A stretch of 64,000 nucleotides of DNA from Flaccisagitta enflata (GCA_965153355.1 OZ231126.1:40858001-40922000), one strand, 5' to 3'. Shown: positions 23,285 through 35,858, counted from the first letter of the stretch. Notes: generated by a model from the letters alone, not told the origin. Program-made: numbers and translations.

Positions 23285-23674
23285 AAACTTGAATTGAAGA
23301 AGAGTTTGTCAAGGTAGTGGAATGGAAAGAAAATGATACATTGGTTTTGAGTAATTACCATTGGCCATGCCACATAAGGCAGGAATTGATTATCCAGAGA
23401 CAGGACATAAAAAAAACCAAACTTAATATTTCAGTGGCATCAATGATCTGGGATGAGAGTGAATGCCGCACCAACTGATGGATAGACTCATGGACGGAAA
23501 TATCGGCCGACCGACTGAGTGGGGCATAGAGTTGCATGTACCAAACCTAAAACTAAGGAAAAAACGGGGAAAAAGAAGTTGAAATTCAGACGGAAGAGGA
23601 AAAAAAAACAAAAAAAAAAACACTAAGACGTGGGACGCCGAAAGCTGAAGCGAGTGAATTCGCGTGGAGGAAAA

Positions 23675-23681
<7 letters not shown>

Positions 23682-23715
<34 letters not shown>

Positions 23716-23768
23716 AAGAGAGAAATGCGTGAGAGCACGTGATATTCTGAAAGGGAGAAGGAGAGAGA

Positions 23769-23861
<93 letters not shown>
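23682..23861. repeat. (GA)n, short spacer, then (CA)n
   Basis: About 30 bp of GA, a unique stretch with GAGAGCACGTGATATTC, then about 90 bp of pure CA. Confidence 0.93.
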
Positions 23862-23865
<4 letters not shown>

Positions 23866-24040
23866 TGATTGGTGACTGTTGCATGTTAATTCGTTTTATG
23901 CAAATATGATGTTTCGTATAACTTCTTTTTTTCATAGTTAATTCATAAATTGAATGAATATTTTTTTCATTGAGAATTCAAATGGAAATGAAACAAAAGC
24001 TAAAAACACCAAGATAAAATGGAAACGAAAGTATAGCAAC

Positions 24041-24866
24041 AACAAGGCCGGATAAACGGCCAAAAAGTAGCCGCTGGCGGGTGGGCAGGGGCAGTAACAC
24101 CTGTTTACAATTATTGAGACGGTAATGTTTCAAAAGAATGTATTTTTTAACTACTGGTAAGAAAGAATAAAAATCCCTGAAATCGGGTATTAGTTAAGTG
24201 TTTTCCAGTATATTCCACTTTATTTTCTACATTTAGCCCCAGTTTGGTTGCTTATTTTCAACTAAATCACCTCATGACGACCAGCCAACAACACATAGGC
24301 ATCGTTTTTTTCATAACTTTGGTCTGAACTTTGAGGGGGTTGCCCTTTGATGAATCAATTAAAATCCATGGGCAAATCAAAGAACTGCTCGTAAGCTGTT
24401 TAGTCGTGAACTCCGCATCTGATAACCTTTATCTATATAGATTTGCCAAGCATTTGAAGTTGGTGTGGTTTTTCCAGTAATTTTGCAGTGATTTGCATGG
24501 GTAATGTTTTTACTGTTCTTGATCCTGAATGATTTTGTCTGAAGCAATCTGGGTAAAATTCATGAGCAAAATGAAAATTTTTTCAAGCTCTAACAGAAGA
24601 AAAAATCCGCACGTTGCTAAGTGTCACCATTTAGACTTGACAGTTGTTTGATTTTGGGACAATGATTGTTAAACAGGTGTTAATGTAGGTGAGCAGGGGC
24701 AGTTGTTTGGTGGGCAGGTCTGTAATGTGGCTGGGCCCCTGCCCAACCGTAATGCTCAGAAATCAGTATTTCAGCCGATTTCGCGTCAGCCAAATTTCGC
24801 GTTACCGACCTTCCTTCGGACGGACACAGCCTTGTATAGAGTCTTTAGCCAGCGACTAAAAACAGA
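24041..24866 (+). mobile_element. Long H element, GCTGGC variant
   Basis: The 5' end is CAACAAGGCCGGATAAACGG then X AGCCGCTGGC and GGGTGGGCAGGGGCAGTAA. The 3' end is GGACGGACACAGCC, TTGTATAGAG and GCCAGCGACTAAAAAC. The 3' half GCCAGCGACT pairs with X at 9 of 10 positions; the 5' arm of the hairpin is mutated (AGTCTTT). The body is about 650 bp of AT-rich sequence with a second GCAGGGGCAG near 24691. That the two ends belong together is inferred from the shared variant motif. Confidence 0.6.
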
Positions 24867-25664
24867 AAAGAAAGAGACAAAGAAAAATAGCAAAAAAGCA
24901 AAATGAGAGGGAGAAATAAAGATCAATTTTAAATTCAATATTCCATCGGTTTTGCGTCTTTCCGTGATTCAAATACAATCGAAAGAAACAAAAAATGGAG
25001 GCAAGGGAAAATTGGATGAAAAAAACGGCTGAAGTAGAGAGGTTGTGGGCAGTGGGCACAACGGGGGAAGGGGAATGGTGTAAAGAGTTGGGAGTTGGGG
25101 GTGGTGGGCAGTGGGCACAACGGGGGAGTTGATAGTTGGAGGTGAGGGGCAGTGAGCAATGGGCAGTGGGCAGTGGGCAAAACGGGGGAAGGGAAAAGGC
25201 ACAAAGAGTTGGAGGTGGCGGGAGCCTCCCCCCCTCTGCTGCTGAATCGATCCGTCCATGTCAAATCATCTCTTTCCATCTGTCCGTCTGTCTTTCTACT
25301 TTTGCTGTCCCCGGTATCTCATCAACTCCGTTTATCTGCATAACTGCGCGTTTGTCAGCGTCTCATCGTTACTTATTCTCTTTTCATACCCCTGTTGATG
25401 TGTCCATCTATCCAATTATCCATCTAAGCACATCTATGCATGATATCGTTTTCCTCCATTTACTCGTCTGTCAATTTCTCATTATCTCCTCTCCCTTTTT
25501 ATGTCCCTGTACATCTGTCCCTCTATCTACGTTGGTATCCAATTCTCTTCATCCATCTACCCGTCTGTCCATGTCTCATTCGGGTGCTTCACATAGCAAA
25601 AGTTGGGAGTATCCCTTCACCCTACAAAAGTAAAATGAAGGTACAAAAGTTATAAAGATGGTCA
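24867..25664. other. Spacer with GGGCAGTGGGCA repeats, no gene supported
   Basis: A G-rich local repeat at about 25045-25215 has units of GTGGGCAGTGGGCACAACGG and AGTTGGGAGTTGG. The rest, including TCCATCTGTCC words to 25570, shows no conserved peptide. Confidence 0.5.
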
Positions 25665-25871
25665 TTTTTAGTCGCGTGCACGCGACTCTCCAACCCGCTT
25701 TGTCCGTCGGTCAGTGGGTTGGTTGGTTGGTTGGTTGGTCACACTTTACTTTCTTTTTATGATTTTATCTCTTTGACCTCACTGCTCCTGCCCAATTGGT
25801 CTGGTGACCTCAAATATAGCCCCTACCCACCCGCACGCGACTTCGGTAGCGGTGTATCCAGCCTTGTTTTT
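25665..25871 (-). mobile_element. H element, GTCGCGTGC variant (full length)
   Basis: TTTTTAGTCGCGTGCACGCG hairpin, CTCTCCAACCCGC, a GTTGGTTGG tract, CACACTTTACTTTC, ACTGCTCCTGCCCAATTGG, X as GCACGCGACT, GGTGTATCCAGCCTTG. X is the exact reverse complement of the hairpin's first half. Confidence 0.86.
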
Positions 25872-26838
25872 TTTTTCAAAATTCCTTCATCCTCCGTTTT
25901 TGTTTTGGCCCTAAAATTCCTTTAGAAATTCCAGAAATCAGCAAACTTCTGTGCAGTTTTATTGCTAAAAGGAGAATTATTTGTTTTAGAAAATCAAAGT
26001 ATTTGTAAGAATAGACTAAAATATCAGAACATGAGCAATGAAAGAGCTTACTAAATGGCAGATTTACAATTCTATAATGAGTAGAAATTAGTAAAAGTTG
26101 ATTCAAAGAATGTCAGCATTTTGATTTATCCCAACGCATTTTGCAAATTAGCTCCTTCAGAACAATTTGCTAAAAAAACGGAAGATGAATAATTTTTTGT
26201 AAAAGAAAAATAGTAAGAATCCTAAAATCAGCAACTCCATATTAGATAAAAAGGGTAAAAAGAAATAACAAACTTTTGCTATATGAAACACCCAAATGTC
26301 TCATCTTGCCCCTCTTGGTTTTTCTGTCCCTATCGGTGTCCTATAGTCTAATTCCTTTTTTCGCTGTTCATCTCCATCTGTTCTTCTGTTTGTATCCCAA
26401 CGTTCCCTCTCTATTATTCATCCCCATCCATTTGTCTTCATCGCTGTCCATCTATTCCTCCAATCATGTCTGTCCGTCTGTCTGTTCGCATTTCATTGTC
26501 CATGTCCATTTGTCCGTTTGTCGTTGTCCCATCGTCCCCTCCCCTTTTTGCCGCTTGCCGATTTTTTTTTCCCGCAAAAGGAAACGATTATTGCCCCGAG
26601 GAAGGGAAAAGTTTTCCCTCCCTCTTTTCCATTAAAAAGAAAGGAGAAAAAAGCTATCAAAGCACACGAATCCAACGCAACCAAAGGAAAAGAAAGAGAT
26701 GAAAGAAAGATAAGAATGTGAGACAACGATACAGACGTACAAATGTAAACAGATTCGACGAAAAAGTCCATAGTATCTTCCCCCCCCCCCCTTTCTATCA
26801 AACTTCTTCCTCTTATGTATAGTATAACATTTATACTA
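25872..26838. other. Spacer without recognisable gene
   Basis: AT-rich at 25900-26270, then pyrimidine-rich with TCCATTTGTCCG words, then A/G-rich. No conserved peptide or RNA seen. Confidence 0.5.
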
Positions 26839-26840
26839 TA

Positions 26841-27885
26841 CAGGGTGTTTCATATAAAATGAAATATAAGGAAACGATACTACTGTGCTTCTAAAAATGA
26901 GAAAATAATTTTGAAAAAAGATTCATAGAGCTCTTGAGCTCCGATCTCTCATGTAACAAATTCATTGGTTTCAGCTAACATTCCACACTCGACTTATCCA
27001 CGAAGTTGAATAAGAGGCTGAAAGAAATCTAGCAAAGGAAATCTACCTAGATCTTGCATTAACCAAAGTTAAAAAGGCTTAGGTAAAACAGAAAATCATA
27101 ACCTTTCCGTCATTGGATTATTTTTCGCTTAAAAAACTACTTCGCCGAAACAGCCAAAAAGATCAAGTGTGATCCGGAACCTCTGATTTCGCCGCCTTTC
27201 TCTGGTCTAATTTTTCATCAAAACATTCTCTGTTATTGAATAAGAAGAGCGCAATTGTTTTAAACATCAACAAGTGATGTTAGATAGAAGAACAAAGTCG
27301 TAGTCTTTCAGGGGATTTCATCTAAAACTGTTTTCACTCTTGATTTGATAGAAAGAAATAAGAAAAAAACAAAACTAAGAAAATTCTAAACTTCATGGAA
27401 TATGCAGGATAAGACCCTCTTTTAGCTTCTCCCAGCGGCACAAGTTTTTGTTCATGATAGTTTGGCTACAACATGGATTTGAAGTAAAATGAATATTTAT
27501 GGTCAATTGTTTTTCCATCCTGGAAGTTTTTCTTTAAATTACTCTTACTTCAAAAAGGGTTTGACCTACAGTTGCCAGATTGGATTCAGATGGAAGAAAA
27601 TTTGAATATCTTTAATTTGAGACCAATCTGGGATCTGTAACTCAAGCTGTTTAGAAATAAGAACAATTTGAAGGAAAACTTCCGAGAAAGAAGAAATATG
27701 GACTCTAAATATTCATTTTTCTCCACATCGATGATAGCGCCAAACTATTTAACTTAGACCCATGTAATTTTTACATGAAAATCGGAGTGTAAGAGCTCTT
27801 AGAATCTTTTTTCAGAATTGTTCTTTCATCTTTAGAAACAGAATGACATCGTTTTCTTATATTTCATTTGATGTGAAACACCCTG
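26841..27885. mobile_element. Tc1/mariner-like non-autonomous element, 1045 bp, with long inverted ends
   Basis: It begins CAGGGTGTTTCATATAAAAT and ends in the inverse TTTGATGTGAAACACCCTG. TA flanks both ends (26839-26840 and 27886-27887). Imperfect inverted similarity extends about 120 bp inward on each side: GAAATATAAGGAAACGAT, AAAAAGATTC, GAGCTC and CTCCGAT recur inverted. No transposase frame is open inside. CAGGGTG ends with a TA duplication fit the Tc1/mariner group. Confidence 0.85.
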
Positions 27886-27978
27886 TACCTAGGAGGAAGA
27901 AGTTTGGGGGAAGGGGAGGGGGATGGATGTTTGGGCGACCGAGGATGTGATAAGAATAGAAACGAAAAGGTCGAAAAT

Positions 27979-28117
27979 AGCAAGGCCGGATACACGACCA
28001 CCCAAGTCGCGTGCAGGTGGAAGAAGCAGTGAATAAAATAGCTAACCAAGCATTTTGGCAGGAGTGGTAATGCGAAAAACGCCAGTAAACGCCGAAAAAG
28101 CTAAGTGTTACCGACCT
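27979..28117 (+). mobile_element. H element 5' part, truncated before the GTCY tract
   Basis: CAAGGCCGGATACACGACC, X AGTCGCGTGC, CATTTTGGCAGGAGTGGTAA, AACGCCAGTAAACGCCG, AAGCTAAGTGTTACCGACC, then the similarity stops. Shows the uninterrupted middle block. Confidence 0.75.
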
Positions 28118-28625
28118 TTGAAGCAAATTACTCACCATTGATTGTTTGCATATTAGTCAAGGATGATCAGCACGCAATTATTCATCTAACACTGGATGTT
28201 TAATTTGTTTTTCTCCTATGACTTTTAGGCTGTCGGACACAGAACGAGAGAGAAACAGTACTAATAAAATTGAAATCAACCCGAAAAGGGCAGGAATAGA
28301 AAAAATGGGATAAAATCTTGCGTAACGATAAATACATAGACGTAAGAACACAGCACAAATATAAGCACAAAAATGTGTGAACACAGAGCACTGCCCAGAT
28401 GGATGAAAATGTCGTTGAATCGGAAACTCGAAACTCATAACATCAAAAATCCGCGTTTCTGAGTCTCACGCTCAGTTCTCGTTTTCCTCTTTGGCCATAA
28501 AAATTAATGCACGAAGTTTTCAGTGCCAAAATGGTTGGTAGAAAGATGACAGTTGAAACAGTTTACATGGAGATGTTACTTTTTTTACCATTGTTTCATA
28601 CTTATCAAACTTATCAATCCCTTTT
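28118..28625. other. Spacer without recognisable gene
   Basis: Ordinary sequence. The reading frames here show no recognisable domain. Confidence 0.45.
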
Positions 28626-29079
28626 GGGCAGCGGCCTCGAAGGGGCCAATGACCCATGCCTTCACAAATGGGAAAATTTCTCCTCCTTCTTGTCGTCCTT
28701 CTCCTGCATCCCCCTCCCTTGGTAAAATCCCAGCCCTGAACTCGAAATCCCAACCTCGAGGCTCAAATCCTAGCCACGGGGCCCAAATCCTTGCCGTAAG
28801 CTCAAATTTGCCTTAAGGCCCATGCACCACCCTCAAGGCCAAAATCCAAGTCTTGAAACCCAAATCCAACCTTTTTAAGCAAATTTCTGGCTTGAGGCCC
28901 AAATTGCAAGCCTTTTCCACAAACCCAATGGCCAAAAGACATCCCACGACTCGACTCCCCATCACCCCAAGCATAACTCATGGTCCCTTTGGGGTCACTG
29001 CCCCTCTCACTATCTCATCCCTACATACACTTACTTTGGGGCATCGGGTCCCGCTGACCACCAAATGCTTTTGCGACTA
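28626..29079 (-). mobile_element. P module, type 1
   Basis: GGGCAGCGGCCTCGAAGGGG, CCCATGCCTTCACAAATGGG, CTCCTCCTTCTTG, about 10 AGGCTCAAATCCTAGCC-type units, CCCTTTGGGGTCACTGCCC, GCATCGGGTCCCGCTGACC, GCTTTTGCGACTA, then TT. Confidence 0.72.
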
Positions 29080-29392
29080 TTGTCACCTTGCAGATGCAGC
29101 AAGGACACATTTAAGAAAATTAAAACCAAAAAAAAAAAACACTATATAGTTTATAAATCATAAACAAAGCAATAGGTTGGAAATCAAATAATCAAACCCT
29201 CAAAACTTGGGTATTTCAAGGCTTTGTTATTATAGAATTAGAAATTAACTGCTTCACAATGTGAACTATTCCAAGATTTCCATATCTATGACTGAGAGAC
29301 TGTGGAGGAGAACCTTGGAGATAGAAAGAAAAATTTTAACTACGCAATCAAATTTTAACTTTTTCTTTCTCATCCTCTTCCCCAAACCAACA
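29080..29392. other. Spacer without recognisable gene
   Basis: AT-rich. Nothing recognised. Confidence 0.45.
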
Positions 29393-29648
29393 AACAAGTG
29401 ACGCGGGGTCACAATATCGTTGCGGACGGGTGGGCAGGGGCATCCAACCCCCATCCACACCCCAACCCACCTGCACACTCAAACATACAGAAAAAGTGTC
29501 GAAAACGCTTGTTTTCCCACTTTTCAACTCAATCACCAAGACCGACGGACGGACGGACGGACTAACGGACGGACCAACGGACGGACGGACGGACCAACGG
29601 ACGGACGGAAAAGCCTCTTATAGAGTTGCGTGTCCGCAACTAAAAAAA
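29393..29648 (+). mobile_element. H element, GTTGCG variant (full length)
   Basis: AACAAGTGACGCGGGGTCAC gives left hairpin GTGAC/GTCAC. X is GTTGCGGAC followed by GGGTGGGCAGGGGC. A (GGAC)n tract, CTCTTATAGAG and hairpin AGTTGCGTGTCCGCAACT follow, then AAAAA. Both X and the hairpin carry the GTTGCG change relative to GTCGCG copies. Confidence 0.86.
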
Positions 29649-30140
29649 ATCCCCAATAGAGAGGCGGTCGTTGTCAGTTTGCTTTGTCAGTGGTGACCTT
29701 GAAGGCTATATTTTTAACACTCAAGAAAATTGCTTCACTTCTCAAACAAAGCAGGTAAGAGTTAGAGATTATTGAAAGTTAACTCTTGTTTTAGTAATTC
29801 GAATCTAGTTTTAGAAAAAAAAACAATCCTTCAGCCGGTCTTTAATTTGACTAATTCACTGTTTGACAAACTTTTTCACTCACAGATGAAAATGGTTGCA
29901 TAACGATAATCTGCCCATGAAAACAGCGAAGGTGCAAAAAAGAATCACAGTTTTTATATACAAAAGATTTCCTTTTATATTCCCGTTCTTTCAGCGCAAT
30001 TTCATATACGCAGATGCAACATATCACTTTTTCTTTCCTTTGACAGTTTGTGATCCAAAAAAGCGAGAATTGTCATTTAAAAATATTGACGAAAACCGGC
30101 TAAAGCCAAATAACCATGTTATCAGTGCACAACAGAAGAG
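29649..30140. other. Spacer without recognisable gene
   Basis: AT-rich sequence. No domain or RNA gene recognised. Confidence 0.45.
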
Positions 30141-30141
30141 G

Positions 30142-30356
<215 letters not shown>

Positions 30357-30504
30357 TTTTTTTAATGACTATGTTCCCAATCACGTTCTTGCCTCTCGTA
30401 AGACGACAGAGCCCCTAATCGAGTCTTCTCAGTTGAGTGTAGGGAGTAGACCATTGGAGAATGCGGTGGGAATGCGTGGTGGGTGTAAAGATGGATAGAC
30501 ACTA

Positions 30505-31266
30505 CCCTGCTTTCAATATCGAGTGTTACCAGCAAAACCTTTATTGCGTCTGAAGTATTCATTTTTGGAAATTCAGATTGGATTTGCCAAAAAGCATATA
30601 ACCTACCATTTGTTCATGCAAAATTTCATTAAGCTGGGTCTAGCGGTTTATCGTCCATATGTTTTTGAAATTTGGCAAAATTTAAGCAAAATTTAACAAA
30701 AATACACATTTTCGAGCAATTTTGAGTCTATTAACCTTCATAAACTTTACACATTATGAGCTTGAATGATCAAATAAGTCATGTTTGGTCAATAATTGAC
30801 ACTTACTTTGTAGCATTTTAATTTGTCACCATTTTTTAAGAAATTTTGGTGCTGAAATACAGTTGTTGTTATTTGAATCCTGCTCAAACTCCAAAAAATC
30901 AGAGGAAAACCTAGATTTTCCTCCATAATTTCAATGATTTGGTCTTTTTCAACAGAAATACGTAAACTGAGACTAATATCCTTCTTTCAAGACAAATTTG
31001 GCCATATTTGCTTGATTCGTTGAGAAATGACAATGATTTAAGTCACTGTGTCAATTAATCTATTTATAAAGAATCCTCTCATAGAGTTTATCCCACTTTC
31101 ATTCTAAATCATGTGGAAGCAAAATGGCTTGAGCTAGTCCTTTGAAATTTTGCATGAACAAATGGTAGGTTATATGCTTTGTGGCAAATCCAATCTGAAT
31201 TTCTAAAAATAAATGCTTCGGACGCAACAAAGGTTTTGCTGGTAACACTCGATATTGAAAGCAGGG
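30505..31266. mobile_element. MITE-like element with about 140-bp inverted ends, 762 bp
   Basis: CCCTGCTTTCAATATCGAGT at the left and its inverse CTCGATATTGAAAGCAGGG at the right (31248-31266). TA flanks both (30503-30504 and 31267-31268). The inverted match continues through GTTACCAGCAAAACCTTT, AATTCAGATTGGATTTGCC, AGCATATAACCTACC and TTCATGCAAAATTTCA. No coding frame inside. The TA flanks suggest the Tc1/mariner group but the terminal sequence is not a textbook match. Confidence 0.85.
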
Positions 31267-31459
31267 TAAATAGATTGGGCAGAAAATGAGGACGTAAGGG
31301 GAAAAAGAAGAAGAAGCGGAGAGATAAGGCAAAGGACATAGAGGGGGGGGAAAAGAATTGATTGGCTGAGTGTTGGCTGTGTGACTCACTCCTATGTGGA
31401 CAAGTTGAGAGTTCGTTTGTCACAAATTAAGGACAGTGACAATAAAAAGTCAGTGGGAG

Positions 31460-31793
<334 letters not shown>

Positions 31794-33535
31794 AAACAAA
31801 GAGAAGATAATGGTTAAAAAGCAAATAGATAGGACGTAACAAAACAGGAAGAGTGAAAATGTGTCTGTGTCAAAGGATTAAATAAGCAACGAAGGTCAAA
31901 TGATATGTGAAAATATTTGTTCTCGTTGAAATCACTCGACTAGACCACACTTAAGTTGTGGCTTCTACTATTCCATCATTTCTGCTTCTCATTTTCGATG
32001 AGGGACAATGGGAACTGCTGACAGTCTGACGCGTTTGTATTTGTAACTATTTTACACTAGCTAAAACGGGACTTACAATATAAACAAAACGGGACTTACA
32101 ATATTTCCTGAAGCTGCCTTTAAAGTGCTGCCTGCGCCAGATCCTATCACCAGGAATGGTAAGTATCTATTGCAATATCACTCTCAAATCACCATATCAT
32201 CACCATTTTACTTACACAGGGCAACCAATTCCACCATCAAAAAATTAAGTCAGCGTTTATATCTGCTCTACTTGTATTTCATTTCACCATTCAGTCGATT
32301 CATGGCCAAATTGTGACTAATTCGGTTTGCTGGTGAAAAATGTGATGCATTTCACCAGAAGGCAGCTTAAAAGGCGGTCTGAGAGTTAATGGATCATCGC
32401 GGAGAGAAAAAGACAGAGACGTGGAAATCAAAGGAAAATGAGACAAAGATGGAGACATACAAATTAGAAGAAACACGCTAAAATGCGATTGGGGAGTAAA
32501 TGGATCATCGCAAAGTGCAATCGCCCAAAAAGTCGGCGCGATAATTGAGGCGTGTCTGAGAGGCGGTGCGAAGAGCGTATGTGATAAGTGACTACGCTGA
32601 GGCGCCATTGTAGCGCATCAAAGTCTGACTTGATGAGAAAATTCTTTATTGCGCAGTTGTAACAAAGTAAAAGTCTGATGTAACTAAGGGACTCTGATGG
32701 AAGAAGGTTATGAAACTCTTTTTAGGCTATCCTCGACCTAGTTAGCCTTGCAACATTGTTAACTTAATCCTTGTGTGCTTCTATATCGAAATGAAAATTC
32801 AAGGATTTCTATGACGTCTGGAGTAAGTGATTATTAGTCAAATTTGGTCAATGACCAATTTTGTGAACATTGTGATATTGTTTGGACATATTGGAGCCCA
32901 GCATAAACTATTATGTTGATTCTCAATATGACAAGCAACTCTGTATGTTGGCCTTCTTATTCTGAAATGATAAACAAATATTTGGGTGTGGTGAATCAAC
33001 ATATGACACCCTTTTTCAATGTAGCGGAGAGAAGACTAAAACGCCGTGATAACATTGTTATGAAGAAAAAAACATATAACCCAACCCTTTCCTCCGAGCA
33101 GAAAAATAACATAGCGGAGTTTGAGAAAAAAAAGATCAGTGCAGCGTTTTATGATCGCTTAACCTTAGGCCTGAGGACAGTCGTGAAACTTGGGGCTGCG
33201 GTCTAAAATTGAAAGCAAAAACTGATGAAAAAAACGATAGGAGGAATGATAATAAAAGGAAGTGGAAGAGGCAAGGATGAGGCAGAAACTGTAAAAGGGT
33301 CAGAAAGGAAAAAACGAAGCGGATAAAAACAGGATGACAGTTGAAAGGAAGATGGGGAAGACAAGGTGAAAGAGGAGCAGAAGCAGATAAAAGAGGAAGA
33401 GACTGAAACAGATGAGATGGACAAAAGGAGGAAAAAGAGGAGGAAGAAGAGGATAGGATTTTGTGACAGGTTGGAGGTATAAAAGGCGACTAGAAATAAA
33501 TAGGCAGGAGGGAATATTCTTAATGCGTTGAGGAA
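31794..33535. other. Largely unique sequence, one unassigned frame, no gene supported
   Basis: AAAACGGGACTTACAATAT is duplicated at about 32063 and 32085. Two imperfect ~120-bp repeats share TTAATGGATCATCGC or GTAAATGGATCATCGC (32388 and 32506). A 97-codon plus-strand frame at 32913-33206 is not repeat-derived and has a Lys-rich, Glu-rich C-terminal half. I cannot assign it and see no splice or start support beyond the ATG. Confidence 0.45.
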
Positions 33536-34790
33536 ATGAGAACCAACGGCTCTCCGTCACAACAACGGATGCACCTTCTAGCATGGGTATTAAGTCGGAA
33601 TGGAAAGAAAAGAGAGTTGAATGAAGGGAGGGTAATAGAAGCAAAGGTAATCTGTCAAGACAACAGATGGACCTTCTAGCTTGGGTATTAAGCGGGAAGG
33701 AAAGAGAGGTAATTGAAGGGAGGACAATAGAAGCCAAGGTACTCTGTCACGATAACAGATGGACCTTCTAGCTTGGGTATTAAGCAGGAAGAAAATAGAG
33801 TTGAATGAAGGGAGGGCAATAGAAGCAAAGGTACTCTGTCACGACAACAGATGGACCTTCTAGCTTGGGTATTAAGCGGGAAGGAAAGAGAGGTAAATGA
33901 AGGGAGGGCAATAGAAGCAAAGGTACTCTGTCACAACAACAGATGGACCTTCTAGCTTGGGTATTAAGCAGGAAGGAAAGAGAGGTAAATGAAGGGAGGG
34001 CAATAGAAGCAAAGGTAATCTGTCACGACAACAGATGGACCTTGTAGCTTGGGTATTAAGCGGGAAGGAAAGAGAGGTAATTGAAGGGAGGGCAATAGAA
34101 GCAAAGGTACTCTGTCACAACAACAGATGGACCCTCTAGCGTTGGTAATAAGTCGACGAGGTCATGACGTAAGAAGAGGTATATGGAGAGTACTGTTAGA
34201 AGCAATGGTACTCAGTCACAACAACAGACTGAACTCCTGGCATGAGAATAAAGTAAGAGAGGGCACAATGTAAGAAAGAGAAGTAAATGGAGAGGGGAGC
34301 TTAAAAGCAAAGGCAATTCATCACAAACAACTAATTGACCTTCAAGCATGGATACTATGGCGAAGAGGGCAGGTTTTTAGAAAAAGAGAAAGGGAGGCAT
34401 TAGAAGCAAAGGTACACCGTCACAACAAGCATAAGTAATAAGGCGAAGAGGACAGCATATGAGAGAGGGGTAAATGGAGAGAACTAAGAAGGCATAAAAA
34501 GGTACTCTGTCACAACAACAGATGGACCCTAAAGGCAAAGAAGGATGGATATGAGAAAGGAGGGAAAATGGAGAGAAGGCTTTAGAAGCAAAAGCACGCC
34601 TTCAAAACGACTGATGGACCTTCAGACTGGGTATTAAGACGAAGAGGGCAAGATATGAGAAAGAGAGGTAAATGGAGAGGGGGCGTTATGAGCAAAGACA
34701 CCCGTCACAACAGCAGGTGGACCTCCTGACTTGGGAATCAAAATGTAAGAGAGCAAAAGAAGCAAAGGCACTCAGTCACAAGAGCAGTTG
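33536..34790. repeat. Minisatellite, about 92-bp unit, about 13 copies
   Basis: Units run CAACAGATGGACCTTCTAGC, TTGGGTATTAAG, GGAAGGAAAGAGAGG, GAAGGGAGGGCAATAGAAGC, AAAGGTACTCTGTCAC. Copies at 33660-34110 are near-identical with a spacing of 91-92 bp. Later copies lose sub-blocks and diverge. Confidence 0.9.
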
Positions 34791-34961
34791 CAAACAGAGA
34801 TTTCCCTTGGAATAGGGAGAGTAAGATGAGATGTGAAGGATGAGAAAAAGAGAAGCAAATGAAGAGATGAAAGAGAACGCGATAGGGAGTCAAAGGAAGA
34901 AACAACCGACAGATCACATGTCAAATAGTAAGGAAAGGAATGCGTGCGTTAGAAGGCACAA

Positions 34962-34962
34962 A

Positions 34963-35008
<46 letters not shown>

Positions 35009-35320
35009 AGAAGAAGAAGAAAAAGAAAAAGAAAAAGAAAAAGAAAAAGAAGAAGAAGAAGAAGAAGAAGAAGAAGAAGAAGAAGAAGAAGAAGAAGAAG
35101 AAAAAGAAAAAGATGAAGAGGAAAAACAAGAAGAACAAGAAGAACAAGGAGAACAAGAAGAACAAGAAGAACAAGAAGAAGAAGAAGAAGAAGAAGAAGA
35201 AGAAGAAGGAGAAGAAGAAGAAGAAGAAGAAGAAGAAGAGGAGAGGAAGAAGAAGAAGAAGAAGAAGAAGAAGAAGAAGAAGAAGAAGAAGAAGAAGAAG
35301 AAGAAGAAGAAGAAGAAGAA
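34962..35320. repeat. (GAA)n tract, about 360 bp
   Basis: GAA with GAAAAA hexamers at 35020-35048 and AAGAACAAG units at 35125-35170. Confidence 0.95.
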
Positions 35321-35651
35321 TGACGATAGAAAGAAGGGAAGGGGGAATCTGAGAAAGCATGTCTTTGCTACAAGACGCGTTGGACCCCCTTGGTCATCAA
35401 AAGAGAAGAAAGCACGATAAGAGGATTGGAAACGCAAAGTTTGCTGGAAAAGAAGAAAAGAGGAATTAGAGGCAATGGCGCTTTTGTCAGAACAAAAGCA
35501 CGGAAAGTGCGAGATTTGCAAAAGGAAGTTGGATGAGGAGAGAAGAAAAGAAGAACGAATAAAGTCGGGAATGACCATTCATCTGGTTATAAAGGAGATT
35601 AAATAGAAATGACGAAGGATGAGCCCTGTGGAGGAAAGGGAGGAGGAAATA
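35321..35651. other. Spacer without recognisable gene
   Basis: A/G-rich flank of the GAA tract. Nothing recognised. Confidence 0.4.
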
Positions 35652-35796
35652 AAAACATGGCCGGATACACGGCACCAAAGTCCGGGACGGTTAGACAGGG
35701 GCATTAATAGAAAACAAGTCACAATTCGGGACTCTGACGGACCCACCGACGGACCAAAACGGCAAAGTGTTGAGTCGCGAATCCGCGTCTAAAAAC
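35652..35796 (+). mobile_element. H element, decayed GTCGCG copy
   Basis: AACATGGCCGGATACACGGC, X region AGTCCGGGAC, GTTAGACAGGGGCA, GACGGACCCACCGACGG, ACGGCAAAGTGTTGAGTCGC, ATCCGCGTCTAAAAAC. All blocks are in order with point mutations in both hairpin arms. Confidence 0.75.
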
Positions 35797-35858
35797 AAAG
35801 AATGAATTAAGAGACAAAAACAGGAGAAAATGAAGAGACATAACGAGACAAAGAGAAA

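Noticed and set aside
23586-23861. Cys-Val dipeptide-repeat proteins (also at 30116, 31392, 44889, 51881, 57024)
   Set aside because: Translations of CA/GT microsatellites.
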